From NCBI GenBank assembly GCA_033558025.1, contig JAUCEF010000007.1, forward strand, positions 1,054,001 to 1,118,000: a DNA stretch of 64,000 nt. The letters are read 5' to 3'. A program made the position numbers and the translations under genes. This DNA is from Phytophthora sp. 'mugwort' (Eukaryota; Oomycota; Peronosporomycetes; Peronosporales; Peronosporaceae). The notes under the pieces were generated by a model, which was not told where the DNA came from, made no database searches, and saw only the letters and a program-made list of their open reading frames with translations. Shown in pieces: positions 33,531 to 43,894 of the stretch. Numbering within the stretch: position 1 is the stretch's first letter; every line of letters begins with the position of its first letter.

Positions 33531-35151
33531 GACCAAAATGAGTCCGTCGTCTTCTACTTCAGTCGTAGCATGAAACGGGCCATCCAACACAGAGCACAGC
33601 GCTTCGAGTTCCTCTGACTCGACTGCTTCGTCCTTTCGAAATTGCTTGACGCGACAGAGGCTTGGATTGTCCGTTACGTGAACGATGACGCGCTCCGTTC
33701 CGATCATTAACGAGGCTGCTCTTGCCATGAACGGAGCTGGCTGCTGAATGTGGTTTTCTGGTACCGGTGTCCTTTTCGTTGCGTCGTGAACGACTATCTG
33801 GCTGACGCCAAGTAGACGCTGCATATGATAGCGCCGTCTTCCAGTGTACCTCTTCAGCAGTGCGTTGAAAGTCTCACATGGGTTGTTTGTTGTCGCATAC
33901 CCGCTTGGCGTGTAAAATATCTGCCACCTCCAATATCTGCTATGGATCCACTGGTTTGTTAAGTAGGCTACAAAAGATTCCAATTAAGGGATCGCCTTCC
34001 ACTTAGTCAGCACGTCATCCTTTTCCGAGTAGTACATGTTCATGTTGGCAGCGTAGTGAATGCATTATTCCATCTGCCGCCGCCTTCCGGAGGGCCGGTG
34101 ACAAATGCCGAGTACGTTTCCGGACGTTGTAGAGCACGTGAAAAAAACACATCAGGTATGCCGCTGACGTGAACTCTGCAACCTGTTGGAAGCCGTTCAG
34201 TTGTGCGCCCTCGGAGTCTCCCATGACCTCGTCGATGTGAAGAGTGGCAATCGGTCGAATTTGCTTTTCCATGCGAGTAAGTGCACTTAGATACATAGCG
34301 TACTCCTTGGCCGTTCGGCGACTGACAACGAAGATTGCAGCAAGCTGATACGGGCGTGTAGCGTCTGAAAATCTACAGGTAATCACAGGATAACTGATGT
34401 CGCTTAACTTAAGGGTTGCATCTGCATGGAACAGAGTGAACCGACTCGCCGAGGCGTACTCCATTGTCGCATTGACAAGAGCACGACTTGCCACTCCAAT
34501 AACGAAATAATCTTCATCAGTACCTTTTCCAACGTAGGCGTATCCCTATTCACCCTCTCGTCCCCCAAAGAAGAAAGCTTTGTTAAGATCGCCCTTTGGA
34601 TTGAGCGCATGATCCCTCACCATTTGCTTTAAGACGTGTATAGAATTCTTAGTGCCCTTGAGCTTCCGAAGATACTTGACACAATTTGTGACCTGGGAGA
34701 GCGTCGGGTATCCTCGCGTTGGAGGGATGATGTTGGAAATGTGCTTCATGTTGCTAAGAATGAGCTGTGGAGAGATACCACAATCGTCTTGTTGGAGAAT
34801 GAACTTCTTCATTTCTTCTGATATCACGCTCTTGTGTAGGCCTTTGCACTGGACGGCTTCATCACGATAATTGGTCTACGGTGTTGTGAAAGATCCGCGA
34901 CCGATTGGAGTCGTACATCTCCAGATTTTCCATTTCACCATGCACGAGCCAAAGGTTTTACACGTTTTGCTCGTGCACTTCAATCGCCTTTCCACCATTC
35001 GATGATCGACCCCATGGCAAACGCGGCACTGCCGGTATGTATCCGTGTGCGTGACTTGAGAGCAGCAAAACTCTCCCTCGACAAATTTTGCAACAGCTTC
35101 CAGAGACTCCAACGTACACAGCTCCTCCCCATTGTGCTTAGCCCATGGCAT
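33531..35151 (-). pseudogene. MULE transposase, two stops and one frameshift
   Basis: From 35151 downward the minus strand reads a Cys-rich N-terminal finger (CRVCHGVD, then CTSKTCKTFG), crosses a TAG at 34876 in the same frame, and continues with a helical region (ISEEMKKFILQQDDC). It crosses a second TAG at about 34546 and enters the MULE core: RFTLFHADATLKLSDISYPV, ATLHIDEVMGDSEGAQL and SAAYLMCFFHVLYNVRKR. A frameshift near 34020 leads to a tail with NNPCETFNALLKRYT. Without the three breaks it would be about 530 residues. Inverted repeats were not found. It differs in sequence from the MULE at 2.7-5.9 kb. Confidence 0.75.
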
Positions 35152-35550
35152 CTCGTCCTCAACTTTCCCCTGTCACCGCTCCACGGACTACTCTCCTCTG
35201 GCTGCGTCACCGGGCTCGCACTGTCACCGCTCCTTATGCCTCTTGTCTTCTTTTCACAGATGAGGTTGAGTGGTTCAGATTAGGCTGTTCAAGGTTCGTG
35301 TGAATCACTTCATTCTAGTTACCGCATCTGTGTTTTTGTCGCTTCAATCTGTGGATTTACTCCTCCTGACAAGTTTGTCTGAGCTCCTCACTTTTGATAT
35401 ATGTGATTGTATGGTTCAAGTTCATCTGTCTTGTCGGTGCGATTCTACCGTTTTGCTGACCTACGAACCCTGTGCAAACTACTGAAAGCTTTCGGGCCCC
35501 CGTCACTGTGTTGCTATCGCACGAAGTGTGGCACCTGCACAAAGTATAGG
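35152..35550. other. No gene recognised
   Basis: Spacer between the MULE pseudogene and the small inverted-repeat element. Its open frames are short. Confidence 0.4.
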
Positions 35551-35641
35551 TCATTTTTGCAAAACGCGGAGCTCTCCCAATCTTTATTGCAAAAACAACT
35601 CTTTGCTGCAAAACGCGAAGCTCTCCCTCCGACCCTTACTC
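35551..35641 (+). repeat. Left terminal inverted repeat
   Basis: Pairs with 36334-36424 in inverted orientation, with about ten differences over 90 bp. The inner half is nearly perfect and the outer 15 bp are less similar. Confidence 0.7.
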
Positions 35642-35729
35642 AACTCACACACTCGTCGATAAGCGACATGTATTGTTCAGCACCCTGCCAGCTTCTGGGA
35701 CCCAGCACTACCTTCGTCGGGCAGCTCCG

Positions 35730-36300
35730 TCATTGTGGCCTTGTTGGCCACAGTGTGTGCACGTGCACGTTCGCTTCACCTTGCCTACTTTCGAGGTGGT
35801 GTCACCTTTGCTCATCATTCGTCTCTCTTTCTTCCTCCCAGGTTTCAAGCTCACCTTTGCTCCACGTATACGCTTGATGTGATCGATAAGTAGAAGTCCA
35901 TCAACACGGGGTCACTTGGACTAAAGAATGGATGAGCTCGTCTTCCCGGACTTGAGAGTGACCAGCACACTTATTTTGAACCAGATTGACGTGATTAATG
36001 AAATATCCGCCCCGCATTTGTCCTTGGGAGCGCAGCATTGTGACCTCGAAGCGGCAATCAGCTCCTTCGACGCACTGGGGCTTGAGTATAGCCCCCCTCC
36101 CTCGGTTTTCTGCGGCTAACTTCAAGGTTATGTTGTGTCTTGCTGCGTACCGGCGCGTCGCCTTGGTGCACGCCTTCTGGTCCGGGAAGTACGTGCCCTG
36201 GGCGATGCTGTCCGCCTCCGCAGTAGGTGCAGGTGATGACGGCGACTGCATGCTGGACGCCCAGATTCTCGATGCTGGGCCGGCTCTCGATGCTGGGCTG
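35730..36300 (-). pseudogene. MULE N-terminal domain joined to CCHC knuckle
   Basis: The minus frame reads YFPDQKACTKATRRYAARHN, then CVEGADCRFEV and INHVNLVQNKCAGHSQ. This is the N-terminal DNA-binding module of Mutator-type proteins. After a stop near 35900 another frame reads KPGRKKERRMMSKGD and CTHCGQQGHN, the C-terminal CCHC knuckle. The DDE and SWIM parts that normally lie between are absent. Confidence 0.6.
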
Positions 36301-36333
36301 GCCTCTTGATGCTCTTGGAGTTGAATCTTCTCT

Positions 36334-36424
36334 GAGTAAGGGTCGGAGGGAGAGCTCCGCATTTTGCAGCAAAGAGTTGTTTTTGCAACAAAGATTGGGA
36401 AAGCTCTGCGTGTTGCGAAAAGTT
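36334..36424 (-). repeat. Right terminal inverted repeat
   Basis: The inverted partner of 35551-35641; see that entry. Confidence 0.7.
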
Positions 36425-36483
36425 TCAAAGTATAGAGCCGCTCCGCGGCGATACATCAATATCGGCCTCATCCTTCCACTCAT

Positions 36484-37137
36484 TGAGGAACAAAGTTGAA
36501 CTTATTTTCCCCACTGACTTCATGAGGGGAAGAAATACCTCCAAACTTCCCCCTTGACTTCATGAGGGGAAGCAATGCCTCCAAACTTCCCCACTGACTT
36601 CCTGAGGGGAAGAAATGCCTCCAAACTTCCCGTCGAAGTGGAAGGGAATGGCCCAGCGTGTATAGAGTTAGTAGAGGGTGTATCCTTCCATTCGACATGG
36701 AAACAAGTTGAACTTTTTCCCCCACTGACGTTTTGAGGGGAAGAAATGCCTCCAAACTTCCCCATTGACTTCATGAGGGGAAGCAATGCGTCCAAACTTC
36801 CCCACTGACTTCATGAGGGGAAGCAATGCCTCCAAACTTCCCGTCGAAGTGGAAGGGAATGGCCCAGCGTGTATAGAGTTAGTAGAGGGTGTATCCTTCC
36901 ACTCGACATGGAAAAAGTTGAACTTATTTCCCCCACTGACTTTTTGAGGGGAAGAAATGCCTCCAAACTTCCCCACTGACTTCATGAGGGGAAGAAATGC
37001 GTCCAAACTTCCCCACTGACTTCCTGAGAGGAAGAAATGCCTCCAAACTTCCCCACTGACTTCATGAGGGGAAGAAATGCCTCCAAACTTCCCCACTGAC
37101 TTCATGAGGGGAAGAAATGCGTCCAAACTTCCTGTCG
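36484..37137. repeat. Minisatellite, 40-bp unit, with higher-order structure
   Basis: About 13 copies of a 40-bp unit containing CTTCCCCACTGACTTCATGA (then GGGGAAGAAATG) run in tandem. Two ~110-bp interruptions with identical text (AGTGGAAGGGAATGGCCCAG, near 36636 and 36847) split the array into higher-order repeats of about 210-250 bp. The third interruption copy (37137-37155) is cut off by the palindrome that follows. Minus frames across the array (FGGISSPHEV-type units) are repeat artefacts. Confidence 0.85.
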
Positions 37138-37159
37138 AAGTGGAAGGGAATGGCCAGGC

Positions 37160-37293
37160 AAGCGTAGGGGTAGTAGAGACCCCCTGACCCCTATATATAA
37201 AAAATATATATATACCCCCTGACCCCTATATATATATTTTTTATATAAAAAAATATATATAGGGGTCAGGGGGTCTCTACTACCCCTACGCTT
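37160..37293. repeat. Foldback palindrome with 40-bp perfect arms
   Basis: The left arm 37160-37199 and the right arm 37254-37293 are perfect inverted copies starting AAGCGTAGGGGTAGTAGAGA. The 54-bp spacer is AT-rich and holds an extra direct copy of the inner arm text (CCCCCTGACCCCTATATA). The right arm ends 54 bp before the ATG at 37348. It could be a small foldback transposon, the end of a larger element, or a transcribed hairpin. Confidence 0.85.
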
Positions 37294-37347
37294 AAAATCG
37301 CAACTGATGGAGTCCAAATATATCGAATCCCTACACCACACCACACC

Positions 37348-38250
37348 ATGGACTCAGCTGCTATTAGCCTCGTTGTCGAAGTCAGGAGTACCTATTACCA
37401 ACTTGAAGGCGCCTTCGCGGGTGAAGTTCAGGAGATTGATCTAAACTCCGTTTACGTCCATTTCAAGAACGCCATTGTGGAAACCGTAACCCCGATGATT
37501 ATGGAGGACCCCGACGCCGGCGCGCGTCTACGTAATCAACTAACCCGATTCGTTGACGACCGCGCGCGGAAGGCGCTCGTTGTGCAGGCAAAAGCTGCCA
37601 CGACCGCCGCGTGGCGATCGGCAATCGCTCGCGTCAAGGGAACCTACTACTCCGCCGACTCCGTTGCCCAAGCAATGGGAACGGCGTACCGAGAGGTGGA
37701 GGCGCATCTGCAGCCGCTGGAGCAGGCGGTGCGGGATGACGGCAACTGCGATGCCGTGGCGAAATATTACCGCAACTACATGGAAGCGATGGGCTCCAAT
37801 CAGTGTCAGCTGAGCTGGGAGGTCTTGACCGCTGAGCACGAGACCGCCAAGGGAAAGTACATGCTCAAAGATAAGGAGAGCGCGACGCTACTGCAGGAGG
37901 AAGGGGCCAACAAGCTCGTGCAGATGCAGAAGCGCGAGGAGATGTACCAGATGATCGCGAAGAAGACGTTGACCACCCTGGTGAACGTGGTAGCGAAGAC
38001 AAAGCTAAAGTCTCATCTCATCGACGCCATTAAGGACTTGGAGAAGAGCAAGCACACGCTCAAGGAGACGACGCCCAAGCGTAAGCACGATGCCTCCACG
38101 CTGGTCGATAGCGGGGAGCTATACTGGACGTTGACAACCCTGGTGGAGGCGGTAGCGATGTTGCCAGAGATGAAGTCCCATCTCACCAACGCCGTCAAGG
38201 GAATGGAAATGGAGGAGACGAAGCGCAAATGCCGCCGATCGTTCATGTAA
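37348..38250 (+). CDS. Helical 300-aa protein, unknown family
   Basis: An intact ATG-to-stop frame of 300 codons with coding-like, GC-rich third positions and no stop, unlike its decayed neighbours. The product is almost all helix. It is alanine-rich in the first half (RSAIARVKGTYYSADSVAQA) and lysine/glutamate-rich in the second. The C-terminal part contains an internal duplication: TLTTLVNVVAKT with KLKSHLIDAIKDLEKSK (about 210-240) resembles TLTTLVEAVAML with EMKSHLTNAVKGMEMEE (about 260-290). The end is basic. I recognise no domain. It is the first gene of a rightward block with the SET gene and starts just after the palindrome. Confidence 0.65.
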   Translation: MDSAAISLVVEVRSTYYQLEGAFAGEVQEIDLNSVYVHFKNAIVETVTPMIMEDPDAGARLRNQLTRFVDDRARKALVVQAKAATTAAWRSAIARVKGTYYSADSVAQAMGTAYREVEAHLQPLEQAVRDDGNCDAVAKYYRNYMEAMGSNQCQLSWEVLTAEHETAKGKYMLKDKESATLLQEEGANKLVQMQKREEMYQMIAKKTLTTLVNVVAKTKLKSHLIDAIKDLEKSKHTLKETTPKRKHDASTLVDSGELYWTLTTLVEAVAMLPEMKSHLTNAVKGMEMEETKRKCRRSFM

Positions 38251-38315
38251 GGAAAAAAAACACTGGAGAAGAGAGGATCGCTCATGTAAGGAAACAAAAC
38301 ACTGAAGAAGAGAGG
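38237..38315. repeat. 39-bp tandem duplication at the end of the 300-aa gene
   Basis: Two copies of a unit starting GATCG(T/C)TCATGTAAGGAAA and ending in AAGAGAG lie head to tail. The first contains the stop codon of the 300-aa ORF. Confidence 0.7.
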
Positions 38316-38550
38316 CCTGCTGAGAGGTGATTCTTTTTCTATTTTCTTTCCTGCCTACCGAGACCAAAATTGCGCGAATTCAAAGGTATCTATACGTCAC
38401 GATGCCTATCAGCCGTCTATCCAGCAGCACCCGCAAGCAACGCAATTTCACTTCCCCAAGCGAATTCGCCACACCAAGCGAATTCGCATCGGTGACAAGA
38501 ATTATGTCGAGGAGGATGAAGAGGAAACGAACACGTGGCCGGACGGGAGC

Positions 38551-39243
38551 TTGAAGCTGGGCAAGATGATCGTCCCGACGCAGTTCTCGTTTGTCGAGGA
38601 TGATAGTGACGACCACCTGCAAAAGTGTCAATGTCTCTTCGCCGGATTCGATGGCTGCATCAACACCAACTGCACGAACACCAATGAGGAGCGCGTATGC
38701 ACTGAGGAGACCTGTAGCTTAGGGGACTGCGGCAATCGTCTACTCGACCACTACGGGCTGCACCTGCGGCCCACCATGATCGGCTACGGCGTCTTTGCAT
38801 CACTGCCCATCTCCACAGGATGTATCGTGGCCCCTTACTGGGGTACGGTCGTGGCGAAGCCCGCTACGATGTCAAACTACACGCTGATGTTCAACCGGAA
38901 GGCTCGTACGCAGACAACGGCGCAGAAGAATGCCACTTTGGTTAACGTGTTCGTTTCTGCCGAGAGAAGCGGAGGCATCGCGCGTTTCGCGAACCACTCG
39001 TGCGAGCCCAACTGCACGTTCGAGCAGCGCATGTTCATGCTTGCGAATGGCCGCCTTCTGGCTACCATGGTCATTGTTGCAGATGAACCGATCACGGAAG
39101 ATGAGGAGATCACGTTGGACTACTGCGAGAAACAAAAACCGTGGTTCAAGTGCGTCTGCAAGTCAACTAAGTGCCGCAACCAGCTTGAGTCGTTTATCTG
39201 CTCAACTGCACGGAAAATGATATGCTATGAAAACGCTTCATAG
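38551..39243 (+). CDS. SET-domain lysine methyltransferase
   Basis: The frame is open from about 38360 to the stop at 39243, but it has no ATG at its upstream end. Coordinates therefore start at a TTG, and the real start may be in an upstream exon or lost. The upstream open part reads KRIRIGDKNYVEEDEEE and TNTWPDGSLKLGK. A Cys-rich pre-SET/AWS-like segment (CQCLFAGFDGCINTNC, then CSLGDCGNR) is followed by the SET core: GYGVFASLPISTGCIVAPYW, ARFANHSCEPNC (the NHSCxPN signature) and ITEDEEITLDY. A post-SET motif CVCKSTKC (CxCx4C) closes it. All S-adenosylmethionine-binding and catalytic signatures are present. Such enzymes methylate histone or other lysines. Finding one between repeats, with no ordinary gene next to it, is unusual. 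Confidence 0.8.
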   Translation: MKLGKMIVPTQFSFVEDDSDDHLQKCQCLFAGFDGCINTNCTNTNEERVCTEETCSLGDCGNRLLDHYGLHLRPTMIGYGVFASLPISTGCIVAPYWGTVVAKPATMSNYTLMFNRKARTQTTAQKNATLVNVFVSAERSGGIARFANHSCEPNCTFEQRMFMLANGRLLATMVIVADEPITEDEEITLDYCEKQKPWFKCVCKSTKCRNQLESFICSTARKMICYENAS

Positions 39244-39299
39244 CATTGATTTCGTTTTTCCACTTATGGTGGAAGTTTGTCACAAAGGAATACAATTAT

Positions 39300-40373
39300 G
39301 GACGTTTGCTCGTTTTAGTCCGCTTTTTGTGGATGTACTTTCTCAACAGCCGAGGAAAAGGTGCTGGCGTTTTTTTGCTGGACTAGATTTGTTGCAGGTG
39401 GATGGAACGCAGATGTCATCCACTTTACTCCGGCTGGGTGGACAGCAAGTGGAAGACCATCCTTTAGTTGCATCACTTTGGAACCTTTCTCAGTCTTCAA
39501 TCTACCAAGTCCTGAGCAACCCTGCCAAGATGGACGCGATAACAATGGATCGATTTAACCGCTGGATGAAGGTGCTGCCGGTCTACGTGACCGCGACCCA
39601 CGTTGTGTGTGGTGTCTGTGATCAAGCCCGCAAGCCCATGCAGTGGAAGGTCGCACCATCAGGGTCCCGCAAGTGTCGAGTGAGTCGACACATGTACGCC
39701 AAGCACTTGTTCTTCATGAACCAGTTAAGCAGCTCCGTGATGGAAGTGTCAAACATGACATCACGGAGAGAATACAGTTCAAGAAGTGCGATGAAGAGGC
39801 TTGTCTGTACGACATGGTCATCGATAACTTCTCCAACGGCCGGCCGCTGACCGATTCAAGTCAGCCACGTCGCAAACGACTGAAGCGCAGTCCCCAGGAG
39901 CCAGCGCGGCAGTTCGTTGGCGGCGGTGTGTTTGGCGCTACCGTTAAGAACATGAAGCAAAACAGCGATCTCAACCAAGTTCGTGAAGAAGACCTTTCGT
40001 CTAGACTGCTTTCCAGTGCGAGTATCGACCGATACGTTCACCGGTAGCCGAATCGTCTACGGCTTAACGACCAAGGAGCCCACGCTCCCGCCGACGCAGC
40101 TCGCGCTGATCGAGCACTTTGTCAACACGATGACCGCCGAACACGCCATCGAGTTTACCCCGCCCAAGTTCCACTCATGTATTGTCAAAGGACCCTGCTC
40201 GTGGGCTCAGCAGGAGTATGGTGAAGAAGACAGCAGTGACAGCATTTGACGACGACGAGAGTAACGAGGGCGACAGCATTGACGGCGACGACGAGGGCGG
40301 TGACGAGGGTGATGAGGGTAACGAGGGCGATAGCAATGGCGACGACGGCAATTTGTCAAATAAAAGTTTTTGA
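39300..40373 (+). pseudogene. Cys/His protein with acidic tail, frameshifted
   Basis: Four plus-strand frames chain together. The first (39227-39850) reads QVDGTQMSSTLLRLGGQ and CGVCDQARKPMQWKVAPSG, ending with RHMYAKHL, a CxxC...HxxxxH finger. The next (39643-40047) reads FKKCDEEACLYDMVIDNFSN. The third (39983-40249) reads STDTFTGSRIVYGLTTKEP. The last (to 40373) is an Asp/Glu/Gly-rich tail (DDDESNEGDSIDGDDEGGDE). At least three frameshifts break it. Its stop lies 12 bp from the stop of the opposing helicase protein, so the two blocks are convergent. The finger could be BED-like, but no transposase core follows. Confidence 0.5.
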
Positions 40374-40384
40374 GGCTCGCATTT

Positions 40385-43300
40385 TCAATGGCTGATTTCG
40401 TCTGCTGACCTTGGATCCTCTACGATGAATGCACCAATTTGTCGCATCCGCTTGAATACGTGGTCCCACAGCGGCTCCGATCCGACAGTCTGGACATGGG
40501 TCGCAATCAGCATGTACTCTCGCGCGCGGCTAAGCATCGTTAACATGCGGTTGCTGATGCTGAGAAACCCTGCGCTCTGACTGGCGTTGCGGCGCACTAA
40601 GCTGATGCCGCTTATGTCCGTCTCGCGGCCCTGACAAGAGTCCGCCGTCACCCAGTCCACGTTGAGTTCAGCAGCCCATCGATGCCCGAGCCGTCGACCA
40701 ATCTCCCGGAGGAGTTGTAGCTGGCCCCGGTACGGAGTGATAACGAGCACGTTCCACTTGGGAGCGACCACGCTGTTAGCGCGCTTGTGCTGTGCCAGCT
40801 CCTGCAGCTTCTCCGTGACCCAGTGCGCCTCGGTGGGGTTTGTAAAGCTTCTGTCCGCCGTGACCATTTCGTAGCCCTGCGGCAGCGAGGCTAGCACTAC
40901 GCGATGACTACCGAGCCGGCACGCGAGTCTGCCTGGACGGAAGCGCCACCCGTTAAGCCAGCCTGGCTCCGAGAAGAGGCCGGCGGAGACGACGGGCTGT
41001 TCGTAGAACATCTGCAGCACGGCCATGATCTTCGGATGACAGTGATACTGCGTGTCGAGGCACAGTGCGCGCCCTAGTTCCCAATAATCCTCCAGCGCGG
41101 ACTTGTCAAGGCGGTGTTCCTGTCCAGCAAACTTGGTCTTGCGGTCCACATCGGACTCAGAGCGGTATGGCGGGAGCTGATGCGGATCGCCGATCATGGC
41201 CAGCGTGGACGTGCAGCGACGCAAGGCCATCACCAATCCAGCGTCGGGTGTCTGGCCACCTTCGTCGTTGATAGACAGGTGAAACTGCAGCTCGCGGAGC
41301 TCGTCCTGCGCCAGCGCAGAGCTCGTGCCGAACACGATGCGGGCCCGCTCCAGTAGTGTGCGACGGTGAGCTCTCAGCTCTCCACGAAACCGGGCGCCGC
41401 CGTTGCTAGTAGCGTCGTCGTCCTCACCACCGTTCTCGGCCTCCCACCGCCGTCGGAAGGAGTGTAGCAGCTCGTCCAAGCAGAACCGTGGGAACTCAGT
41501 GCCTACGGTTTCGCAGTCGCCCATGCGCAGCAATGCCCCGTCGTCCCAGACGCCCGAGCGCGCGACGCGGCGCAAGTTCTCGTTGACGGCGTCGTTGGTC
41601 TCGGCATAGATCACCCCGCGTCGGTCAGGGTAGGTGCCGATGTAGCCCGTTGCCGCCAGGGCAATTAGAGTAGTCTTGCCGCAGCCGAAGGGACCCACGA
41701 TGGGGATGACGCCCTGTTGGCCGACCATGCGACGCACCGCCTCCTTCTGCGAAGTAATGAGTTTGGCGTAGCGCTCGAGAAACCGGCCATCGCTACGCAG
41801 CGGGTCGCTCAGCGGCGGCGGCGGTCACGTGTAGGCTTCGCGGCGCGCAAGCTGTCCAAGGATCGACTTGCTCTGCGGGGTGTCAACGAGCTCGAAGCGC
41901 CGCACCTGCTGCTCCACACTCTCCACCGTGAACCACTGCAACCACGTGCCGCGCGCGAGTGCGGTCTTAGTAATCGGCACAAGTACGTGAACAGCATTTC
42001 CCCAGACGGTGATGACCGCTCCGCGATACTCGGCTGAGGGCTTGGTGTCACGCAAGACGATGTCATGGGAAGCCGCCCCAACGAAGCGCCTTGCCGTGAA
42101 CGAGCGCGGCATGCGCCGCTCGTCCAAACGGTCCTTGATTTCGAAGACCACGTGCGCCATGTGGCCGAGCCCGGCACTGGCAGCCTTCGGGACCATATCC
42201 CAGTTCGTGACAACGCGGCTCAACGGGCTCCAGCTGGACACGCGCCCCGTGCAGACGATCGTAGCAGCCTTCTCGGTGGGGCGCTCTTGGTGCGCGTTCC
42301 TCGCATCCATGTGGTTATACAGCGCTAACACGAGCCGGTAGTCGTCCACGCACTGGAAGCCAAAGCGCATCAGCTGGATGCCGTTCATGTATGCCCAGTG
42401 ACGGCAGCCCATGTCTCCGACGAAGGCCTTCGCGAGCATGTCGTACGGGATGCCGCAGTTCGGCGATCGGCACTGGCCGTAGGAGTCGGTGGAGCTGGCG
42501 AGGTTGTGCCCGAGCTCATCGACGAATGCCATCTTCAACGGTTTGAGGTTCTGGAACACGGCGCTGCACGCGAAGAGCGCCGCGCGCCACTGTCTGTTCT
42601 TCAAAGTGATCTCAGTGGCAGGGAGGCTCCAGTCCATGCGATTCAGATGGCGACGGATGTCCCGCACGAACAGCCCCCACGGCAGACTCGGCGTTTGGTG
42701 GCTGTCGAGGCTCGCAGCAAATTCCGATTGGCACGCCGGAACTCCTCCTTGGTCATGTGCATAGTCGCGAGATCGTACAAGGGCGACGTTTGCGCGGACG
42801 GCATGCCGCGGTTGCTACGCTCGCCTTCTTCCTGGATGAAGTTGGTATTGTCTTCGTCGCACTTCGTCTCCTTCACTCCGGCCGCCAGTGAAGTCTTCTC
42901 CTCCTCCCCGAACAACGCCAGCTTGTAACCGCTGCTGCTGCAGCTACTACTGCTCGAAGACCGACGTTCGTTGAAATGTTCTTGTCGTTTCTGTCGTTGG
43001 CGGTAGGTAAAGGATGTCGTGGTCTTCGTCAACTGCTTCCGCACGATTTTCCGCCGCTCTATAAATGCGTTCCAAGTGCGGCCGTGTGGGGTAAGGGCGT
43101 TCAGCTCATCGTACATGTGCCGCATCTCCGAGCGAGGCAGATCCAGACTCTGTTTGATCTTCGAAATCTCTTTGCGCTCCAAGGAACTCGTGAGAGAGTT
43201 GATATTAACCCCGACAAGATGTCTTCGTCCATGGGAGCTTCCATCGATGGATCATCGTCGTCGTTAGTGCTCGCCACATTGCTGCTGTGCTCGACCGCAC

Positions 43301-43700
43301 GCTCCCTCAACGAACACCGGATTGCGTTTTGCGCTACCTCCTTCTTCCATAGCTCGCTTGCGAACTGGGAGATCTTTAGGCGGATCATATCATGAGCATG
43401 GAGCGCGTTGAGCTGGGACACCAGGTCGGGAGACCATGCGAGGACACTGCCGTTGCGATGAGCCTTGTTACTGGAGTGTAGGAGGTTGTTACGTCTGCGC
43501 CAGCGCGTTACGAAGCCGCGACAGGCCGAACGGGTTCGCTGCGGCTTGCCTAGCTCGCGCATTCGCAGTAAGAAGGCATCCACGATCGCATCGTAGTTCC
43601 TCCCATTTGCTCGAACGCACTCCTCTGTCATCGCTTGGGTCTCCTCCGAATCCCATCGCTTTAGCTCTAACGTGGTTTCGAAACTGAACTATGCCCATTG
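40385..43700 (-). pseudogene. Large UPF1-like superfamily 1 helicase protein, decayed
   Basis: Read downward from about 43700. A helical, basic N-terminal part (SACRGFVTRWRRRNN, 43631-43101) is followed by a Ser-rich linker in another frame (43182-42643), then a region in a third frame (42667-41825) reading DWSLPATEITLKNRQWRAAL and VWGNAVHVLVPITKTAL. After an in-frame TGA (41827-41825) comes the helicase core (41737-40385): Walker A GPFGCGKTT, Walker B-like INDEGGQ, motif III GDPHQLPP, ADSCQGRE (motif V) and LSRAREYMLIAT (motif VI). The QKEAVRRMVGQQG Q-motif and order of motifs place it near UPF1/SMUBP2-type SF1B helicases. About 1,080 residues in all, broken by two frameshifts and one stop. 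Confidence 0.75.
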
Positions 43701-43894
43701 GGCAGAAACATGGTGTACCATACACACACAAAAAATCAGAGCATTTACGCGTGCTCTGCTAAAACCACCTTCAGGTTCTTCATCTTCGCGATAAGAGAAT
43801 AGCGTGCTTGGAGAACTAGGTAACTAGTATCCCAGTGCACTTTTGATTGGTGAGAACTACTATCCCAGCGTGAGGGTTACCATGTCGCCACTCA

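Larger units (their letters stand above)
35551..36424 (-). mobile_element. Short MULE deletion derivative with ~90-bp inverted repeats
   Basis: The left end (35551-35641) and the right end (36334-36424) are inverted copies about 90 bp long. They share an almost identical core that reads AACAACTCTTTGCTGCAAAA on the left, with CCCTCCGACCCTTACTC at the inner edge. Between them lie only about 690 bp. The minus strand there encodes the N-terminal DNA-binding region of a MULE protein and then directly the C-terminal zinc knuckle, with the transposase core missing. It is thus an internally deleted element that would need an enzyme in trans. Target-site duplications were not clear. Confidence 0.7.

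Noticed and set aside
36480..37126. Several long minus frames with repeated Gly-Gly-Ile-Ser-Ser-Pro text
   Set aside because: They are translations of the 40-bp minisatellite in rotating frames, without a start or domain.
36509..37137. CRISPR-like array
   Set aside because: Repeats are contiguous without unique spacers, so this is a minisatellite. CRISPR arrays are also not expected in a eukaryote.
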